From IMG/VR virus record IMGVR_UViG_3300025072_000066, positions 1 to 20,704 of that record: a DNA stretch of 20,704 bases, one strand, 5' to 3'. The translations under genes were made by a program, and so were the position numbers. Position 1 is the stretch's first letter. Each line of letters begins with the position of its first letter. The notes under the pieces are model-generated. The model made no database searches. It worked only from the letters and a program-made list of their open reading frames with translations, and was not told the origin of the DNA. This stretch comes from a virus. Shown piece after piece: positions 16,614 to 20,704 of the stretch.

Positions 16614-17114
16614 TTATAATTCAAAAGTTCCATCTTCTTCCTCTTCTAGATTTAATTCCTCGATAACTTCATTTTCTGTATCTTGTGCAGCTTTTAATAA
16701 AGTTTCTTCAGGAGTTTCATATTCCGTCGGACTAAGCATTTCTACAATAGCTTCTTGTGTTTCTTGCATTTGACCTTTAACTTCTTTAACTGTGTCAATA
16801 GCTTCATCTATAGCATCTTCTAAAGTTACTTGATTAGGATCTACTTCATCTATTACATCTTCCATACTACTTGGAAATTGTGTAGGTTCAGTCATATCAT
16901 CTACAAAAGTAAAAGATAAAGTTTTCTTTTTACTAGGTCTTCTACCTTTAAGAAATGGATTTTTAAACATTTCATCTACTTCCCATGGTTTAATACCATA
17001 CTTAATTGCCATCTCTGGCTTACTAATTCCGTCTTTAAGATCTTGATCGATCATTGAGACAGAAATTTCTGCAGGGGTTTTCCCTGGTGTTACATTTTTT
17101 TTCATTTCAATCAT
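16614..17114 (-). CDS. Acidic protein with HTH-like N-terminus, unknown function
   Basis: This 166-residue protein has a short possible DNA-binding region (about 25-50, GISKPEMAIKYGIKPWEVDE), resembling a helix-turn-helix, followed by a basic stretch (LKGRRPSKKK, 55-64). The rest is strongly acidic, ending in EEEEDGTFEL, with a likely helical segment at about 98-130. Such a charge split suggests interaction with DNA at one end and with a protein at the other; a regulator or recombination accessory factor is possible. Two in-frame starts, M1 and M4, lie close together. It sits between the Sak4-type ATPase and SSB genes, suggesting work with those proteins. Confidence 0.6.
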   Translation of the reverse strand: MIEMKKNVTPGKTPAEISVSMIDQDLKDGISKPEMAIKYGIKPWEVDEMFKNPFLKGRRPSKKKTLSFTFVDDMTEPTQFPSSMEDVIDEVDPNQVTLEDAIDEAIDTVKEVKGQMQETQEAIVEMLSPTEYETPEETLLKAAQDTENEVIEELNLEEEEDGTFEL

Positions 17115-17124
17115 TTTTTTGTGT

Positions 17125-17823
17125 TTAATCTATATATATTTTTGACCAGTTCATAGGCATGGTCTGCCCTTTTAAATGTTTACATCTAGATCCTGCAGTT
17201 ACATCATCTAAAGAATTAAATGAAATCATAGTTTCATCTCCTTCTCTAAATATATAACCAACAGCATCAGCATTAGCGCATGTTATTTGCTTAATTTTAC
17301 CAGTTAGGTCAAGATCTTTAACAGCAACTTCTTTACCTTTCTTTTCAAGCATTTTATCTTTTAAATGACCAACTAAAATAATATGGTCTGCTAATAAATT
17401 CATTCTATCTAACCACTTTTTATAAGCCATTCTTAAATATAAATAGCCTGCTCCATTTGGTAATGCTAAAATTGACATCCCTGGATTCTTTGTTTCAAAG
17501 CTTTTACCCATAGGAGTTTTCATATAAATTTTCTTGCCTTCATTTTCACACCATTCCTCTAATTTACTAATAGTATCAATAGCAATATATTTATATGGTT
17601 TTCCTTGTTTAATTATTTCTCTAGCTACATCAGTAAGTTCTATAAGATTATTTACTTTAATCTTTAAAGCATCAATCATATCTGAACCATTTTCTAAATC
17701 AATAATTAAACAATCATTTAGTTCTGCTAATATACTAGTCTTACCTATTTTAGGGGGACCATATATTATCATATTTTTAGGCGATTTACGGCTAGCCTTT
17801 ACCTTTGTTGTTGGTAATTCCAT
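17125..17823 (-). CDS. AAA_24 / Sak4-like RecA-fold ATPase
   Basis: This 232-residue protein has Walker A GPPKIGKTS (22-30) and Walker B YIAIDT (79-84, D83), followed by VGHLKDK at about 154-160. This is the pattern of the phage nucleotide-binding AAA_24 family that includes Sak4, a RecA-like ATPase helping single-strand annealing recombination together with the phage SSB. The SSB gene is two genes downstream, which supports this pairing. No extra domains are present, and the length matches family members. It probably acts in recombination-dependent replication. Start is ATG at 17823, preceded by an A/T-rich leader. Confidence 0.85.
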   Translation of the reverse strand: MELPTTKVKASRKSPKNMIIYGPPKIGKTSILAELNDCLIIDLENGSDMIDALKIKVNNLIELTDVAREIIKQGKPYKYIAIDTISKLEEWCENEGKKIYMKTPMGKSFETKNPGMSILALPNGAGYLYLRMAYKKWLDRMNLLADHIILVGHLKDKMLEKKGKEVAVKDLDLTGKIKQITCANADAVGYIFREGDETMISFNSLDDVTAGSRCKHLKGQTMPMNWSKIYID

Positions 17824-17828
17824 TTTTA

Positions 17829-18077
17829 TTATATTTTAAATTGATGTTTAAGAATACTTATGTATGAATCTTTTACATATAATGTGGCGGATCTAGATCC
17901 ATACTTTTTTACTTCATCTTCAGTTCCTCTAAGTTTTACATCTGTTACGACATCCTTAGGAAACCATAAAGAATTAGGTCTATCTTTCCATCTGACATTA
18001 GCTTTAACTAAAAATAAAATACCTTTATCAGTCTCTTTAAGGATTTTACCCCTTATTTTTTTACTATTATAATTCAT
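17829..18077 (-). CDS. Small hypothetical protein, 82 residues
   Basis: I do not recognise this protein. It is basic and looks beta-rich, with alternating hydrophobic stretches (GKILKETDKGILFLVKANV, residues 10-28; SATLYVKDSYISIL at about 63-76). Two motif-like elements, RWKDRPNSLWFPKDVV (29-44) and KLRGTEDEVKKY, suggest a small OB- or SH3-like fold, but this is a guess from pattern. It starts 13 bases after the preceding gene and five bases before the Sak4-like gene, so it is co-transcribed with DNA recombination functions. Confidence 0.6.
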   Translation of the reverse strand: MNYNSKKIRGKILKETDKGILFLVKANVRWKDRPNSLWFPKDVVTDVKLRGTEDEVKKYGSRSATLYVKDSYISILKHQFKI

Positions 18078-18090
18078 ATTTAATTATTTT

Positions 18091-18288
18091 TTAGTATGCT
18101 TCATATCCATCATCTTCATATATATCCTCATAAGTTTTTAATAATTTATTTTTTACATCTAATTCTTTATTTAATTTTTTTTCTGTTTTATACATTATTA
18201 AAAACATCCAATATATTCCAAAAAAAGCTCCTATTAAAAAAGAAATTCCTATCACTCCTAATGGTTCTAGTAAATTGGTATATTCCAT
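18091..18288 (-). CDS. Small single-pass membrane protein, 65 residues
   Basis: Residues about 10-33 form one strong hydrophobic helix (LGVIGISFLIGAFFGIYWMF), followed by a short charged, probably helical segment (KTEKKLNKELDVKNKLLK) and an acidic C-terminus. This is a typical single-span protein with the tail probably in the cytoplasm by the positive-inside rule. It has no signal peptidase site. It starts two bases after the stop of the 76-residue gene, inside the replication operon. Membrane anchoring of replication or a host-takeover role could be imagined; holin or spanin is possible but unsupported by position. Confidence 0.6.
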   Translation of the reverse strand: MEYTNLLEPLGVIGISFLIGAFFGIYWMFLIMYKTEKKLNKELDVKNKLLKTYEDIYEDDGYEAY

Positions 18289-18290
18289 AA

Positions 18291-18521
18291 TTATAAGTAT
18301 TTTATTCTAACTACACAATCATTTATTTCTTTTTGTGTAATTTTATATTTATTTATTTTTTCTTGCCTTAATTTAATTAATGCACTTTTATTAGCTCTTG
18401 GTATTTCAAATACCTCATTTTTATGTTCTATTGAAGAAGAATGACATATCATCTTATCAATAGTTTGTGTTAAATTTTTACAAATTTCAATTACTCTTTC
18501 TCTTTTTGTTAATTTTCTCAT
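18291..18521 (-). CDS. Small basic hypothetical protein, 76 residues
   Basis: Function unknown. The protein is highly charged and basic (RKLTKRERVIEICKNL at the start; KLRQEKINKYKITQKEI at about 50-66), predicted mainly helical, with two cysteines (C14, C26) and a third near the C-terminus, not arranged as a clear zinc site. It begins five bases after the DnaB stop and ends two bases before the membrane-protein start. Very low G+C, like its neighbours. It is probably a real gene because it fills the space between tightly packed genes. Confidence 0.55.
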   Translation of the reverse strand: MRKLTKRERVIEICKNLTQTIDKMICHSSSIEHKNEVFEIPRANKSALIKLRQEKINKYKITQKEINDCVVRIKYL

Positions 18522-18526
18522 AATAT

Positions 18527-19480
18527 TTATTTTTTTCTTTCATTAATAGTAAATGTTGACATCTCAGCTTCAAATGCTATCATTCCAAGTAGTCCATCTC
18601 TATTTTTTTCTACATGAGTAGCTAATAATCCTACTGGATCTTCATTACAATATAGATCTGTAATTCCATACAAATCATTGGGACGTTGTAACATCATTAC
18701 AACATGAGCATCTTGTCCAATACTATCACCACCAAATAAATCTGTTAATAATGGTTGATACTGTGCTTTGGCTCTATGTTCTTGTTCTATGTTTCTATTA
18801 AGTTGAGATAATAAAATATTTATAACTCCCATTTTAGCTTGAAGCCACATACATCCTTTACTTATATCATTTAACTTTTGAAGTTCTTGTTCTTTATCAC
18901 TTAAAACTAATCTTGAATGATCAAATACATTTATAATAGTATAATCTGGTTTTTTATTTGTAACAAGTACATTAGTTTCTTTAATAAATTCCATATTTCT
19001 AGGTATATTATTAAAATACATAGGATATTTCATATATCTAGAAACTTTTTCCTTATATTTTTTATAATCTTCAATACTTAATTTATTTTCTACTGATAAC
19101 AGTTCACTTACTTCCTTTTTTATATCTTTTGAACCAGCTCTAAGTATCTGTTGATAGCCAGGCATTTCAAAACTCCAGTATAAAACAAGTAAATTTTTAT
19201 TTTCATTATTATCTAATACATCGAAAATCATTTGATTACTAAATGCTGACTTACCTACACCAGGTCTCCCAGCAATTACATACATTTTACCAGGTTGTAA
19301 ACCTCCTAATAAATTTTTATTTAATCTTTCCCATTTTGTAGGATAAATACGTCTATTTCCTAACATTGCAGTTTTAACTTCATTTAACGAAGTTGTAACT
19401 GATTGTGAAATAGTTTTAAAACCTTTTTGTTTAAAGGGATCTTGTAATCCTTGTGGTAGTTTCTCCTGTGTCATGTTCAT
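18527..19480 (-). CDS. dnaB: DnaB-family replicative helicase (RecA-type core only)
   Basis: This 317-residue protein has the RecA-like motor of hexameric DnaB/Twinkle helicases. Walker A is GRPGVGKS (71-78), the catalytic Glu is E105 in SFEM, the Walker B equivalent is IINVFDH (182-188, the D-H form known from T7 gp4-like helicases), LSQLNR is at 224-229, GDSIGQDAHVVMML at 251-264, and KNRDG (292-296) supplies the arginine finger region. Cellular DnaB is about 450 residues; the N-terminal scaffold domain is absent. The gene starts inside the previous gene (50-base overlap), and a second start codon occurs two residues in. It should unwind DNA ahead of the fork and work with the primase of this operon. 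Confidence 0.9.
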   Translation of the reverse strand: MNMTQEKLPQGLQDPFKQKGFKTISQSVTTSLNEVKTAMLGNRRIYPTKWERLNKNLLGGLQPGKMYVIAGRPGVGKSAFSNQMIFDVLDNNENKNLLVLYWSFEMPGYQQILRAGSKDIKKEVSELLSVENKLSIEDYKKYKEKVSRYMKYPMYFNNIPRNMEFIKETNVLVTNKKPDYTIINVFDHSRLVLSDKEQELQKLNDISKGCMWLQAKMGVINILLSQLNRNIEQEHRAKAQYQPLLTDLFGGDSIGQDAHVVMMLQRPNDLYGITDLYCNEDPVGLLATHVEKNRDGLLGMIAFEAEMSTFTINERKK

Positions 19481-19982
19481 CTAAGTTTTCATACTTTTCC
19501 CAAGTATGGTTATTAATCCAAGTCTCTAAATTTTGAAAATAAGAAAGACTATTTCTTTCTATTAACAATTGTTTATTTAAACACTCTATTATATGTTTAT
19601 GTTTATAAACTTTTGTTCCTATAATTTTTCGATATCTTAATTTTGATTTAAGATTTGCTTGAGCATCTGGATCCTTAGCATGTAATATTCTAACACCTCT
19701 ATCAGGAGAATTTACTTTCATAGGATAGGTACTAATAAGCTCGGCGAACATCTGTTCAAAATCAGATGAAAAGAGGTCTATAAACTCTTGTCTAATGATA
19801 TGATTATCAGCTGTTTCACCAAGCTTAATGTAACCTTTTTCTTGTAAATTTTCTAAATTTGGTCTAAGATTAAGATTGTTTAAATAATTAATTTCTTCTC
19901 TATGTAAAAGATACAAATAAATAAAATCATCAGCAGATATGCCGGTTTGCTTTAACATTTCGAAATCTATATCTATTTTCAT
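19431..19982 (-). CDS. Unknown protein upstream of DnaB, possible helicase loader or partner
   Basis: The 183-residue product has no motif I can name. Its first 60 residues (GISADDFIYLYLLHREEINYL, then LENLQEKGYIKLGE) resemble a winged-helix or replication-initiator N-terminal domain: helix, helix, then a G-Y-I-K turn. The rest is helical and basic, ending in a Thr/Arg-rich tail. It overlaps the DnaB gene by 50 bases and is the first gene after the strong promoter. Position before a DnaB that lacks its N-terminal domain suggests a loader, a replisome organiser, or a separated partner domain; this is inference from position. Confidence 0.65.
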   Translation of the reverse strand: MKIDIDFEMLKQTGISADDFIYLYLLHREEINYLNNLNLRPNLENLQEKGYIKLGETADNHIIRQEFIDLFSSDFEQMFAELISTYPMKVNSPDRGVRILHAKDPDAQANLKSKLRYRKIIGTKVYKHKHIIECLNKQLLIERNSLSYFQNLETWINNHTWEKYENLDEHDTGETTTRITRSL

Positions 19983-20030
19983 AATTAATAAGTATAAAAA
20001 AATTTGTTATAATTATTTTTAAATCTTTTA

Positions 20031-20062
20031 CAAATATAATAAATTTTATAACGATATACAAA
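20031..20062 (-). promoter_or_regulatory. Bacteroidota-type promoter of the replication operon
   Basis: On the minus strand TTTG (20062-20059) is followed after exactly 20 bases by TATATTTG (20038-20031). This is a full match to the primary Bacteroidota sigma-factor promoter (TTTG, 19-21 bases, TAnnTTTG). It lies in the 92-base gap before the 183-residue gene and the DnaB gene, so it should drive the long operon to about 13201 using host polymerase. Confidence 0.75.
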
Positions 20063-20074
20063 TTTTAATGATAA

Positions 20075-20704
20075 TTATTTCCAGATAACATTATTTAAAT
20101 CTTTTACAGATTGTTTCAACCATTTTTCTTCTTGACTATCTTTAACATAAAGAATAATAATTTTTCCTATTTTATCTTCTTGAAATCTTAATAGTCTCCC
20201 AACTCTTTGAATCATAGATAAAGATTTACTGGTTAAACCACATATAATCCCCATATTAGCATCAGGTATGTCTAATCCTTGATTTAAAGCTTTTGTAGAG
20301 CATAACACATTTATATCATTATCTCTAAATTTTTGTAATGCAGTTTCTTTTTGTTTCTTAGTTTTACCACTATGATATGCTCGTGCAAAAGGAAAAACTG
20401 CTTTACATAATTTATCTGTAAAATCATTAGCTCCACTAAATACTAATATTTTTTTATCTAAATTAGTTTTAACTAATTTTTGAAATTTAATCACTTTATT
20501 TGCAGCAAAATCAACAATAGATTTTCTATCTCTTATAGCTTTATAAAATAATATAGCTGCTTGTTTATCTTGAGCACTTGCATCTGTGTTTGCCATAATT
20601 AATCTAGCATTATCAAATGCATCAAATTGTCCTAAAGCATATTTCCATTTAATAAAATTATTATTTACATATTTATAATCACTTTGTTCAATAGAAGTTA
20701 ACTT
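20075..20704 (-). CDS. Superfamily 2 helicase, C-terminal part (5' end outside window)
   Basis: The minus-strand frame stays open to the right edge, adding 36 residues before the ATG at 20596, so the gene begins outside the window and the ATG is probably internal. The visible 209 residues are a RecA-like helicase C-terminal domain. Numbering from that ATG: motif IV region KILVFSG (about 49-55), a YHSGKTKKQK segment (about 74-83), motif V VLCSTKALNQGLDIPDA (about 98-114) and motif VI QRVGRLLR (about 130-137) with the two arginine fingers. This resembles UvsW/restriction-helicase-type SF2 enzymes common in crAss-like replication clusters. Likely roles are fork remodelling and recombination. It ends just before the promoter at 20031-20062, in the same direction as the DnaB operon. 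Confidence 0.87.
   Translation of the reverse strand, partial: KLTSIEQSDYKYVNNNFIKWKYALGQFDAFDNARLIMANTDASAQDKQAAILFYKAIRDRKSIVDFAANKVIKFQKLVKTNLDKKILVFSGANDFTDKLCKAVFPFARAYHSGKTKKQKETALQKFRDNDINVLCSTKALNQGLDIPDANMGIICGLTSKSLSMIQRVGRLLRFQEDKIGKIIILYVKDSQEEKWLKQSVKDLNNVIWK

Noticed and set aside
19431-19480. Possible programmed frameshift joining the 183-residue protein to DnaB.
   Set aside because: The frames overlap by 50 bases and differ by one, but no clear slippery site was seen and DnaB has its own ATG; simple gene overlap explains it.
1-20704. CRISPR arrays, diversity-generating repeats, insertion sequences or attachment sites.
   Set aside because: No regularly spaced direct repeats, reverse transcriptase, transposase or integrase were seen.

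Overview
This window looks like part of the genome of a large, AT-rich, strictly lytic-type tailed phage of a Bacteroidota host, with an architecture resembling crAss-like phages (Crassvirales or a relative). The evidence is: a very large plus-strand protein with the double-psi beta-barrel aspartate motif (DFDWD) of crAss-like virion RNA polymerases, immediately followed by a second giant virion-type protein; an opposing minus-strand block of replication and nucleotide-metabolism genes; almost no Shine-Dalgarno sites, with A/T-rich leaders instead; and a perfect Bacteroidota-type promoter (TTTG-N20-TATATTTG). No integrase, terminase, capsid, portal or DNA polymerase gene is visible here, so the taxonomic placement is an inference.

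Layout. 1-6971 (+): the C-terminal part of the RNA-polymerase-like protein (open at the left edge), then a 1471-residue protein that starts on the base after its stop codon. 6983-7002: a GGGGC-GAAA-GCCCC hairpin with A- and T-tracts that can terminate the two convergent transcription units. 7049-9117 (-): 51-residue basic protein, Nmad1/DUF1599 protein, unknown 252-residue protein, 5'-3' exonuclease. 9118-9218: GC-rich non-coding gap with inverted repeats. 9219-12875 (-): a four-gene module of unknown 343-residue protein, MoxR-like AAA+ ATPase, metallopeptidase/VWA protein and Cys-rich zinc protein, less AT-rich than the rest. 12876-13200: a 325-base non-coding gap, locally 40-47% G+C, with several inverted repeats, which I regard as the best candidate for an undescribed structured RNA or regulatory element. 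13201-19982 (-): a compact replication operon (DUF1064 nuclease, metallophosphoesterase, Toprim primase, SSB with DDDLPF tail, acidic protein, Sak4/AAA_24-type ATPase, three small proteins, DnaB-family helicase, unknown 183-residue protein). 20031-20062: promoter. 20075-20704 (-): C-terminal part of an SF2 helicase, open at the right edge.

How it may work together. The giant proteins are expected to be made late, packaged and injected. If the RNA polymerase assignment is right, the polymerase would enter with the DNA and transcribe early genes, while at least the DnaB-led operon also carries a host-type promoter. DnaB helicase, primase, SSB, SF2 helicase, exonuclease and recombination ATPase form the replication/recombination set. 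The AAA+/VWA module has the organisation of MoxR-VWA chaperone pairs and probably remodels some protein complex of unknown identity. Functions below are assigned from residues visible in the translations; no database search was possible.
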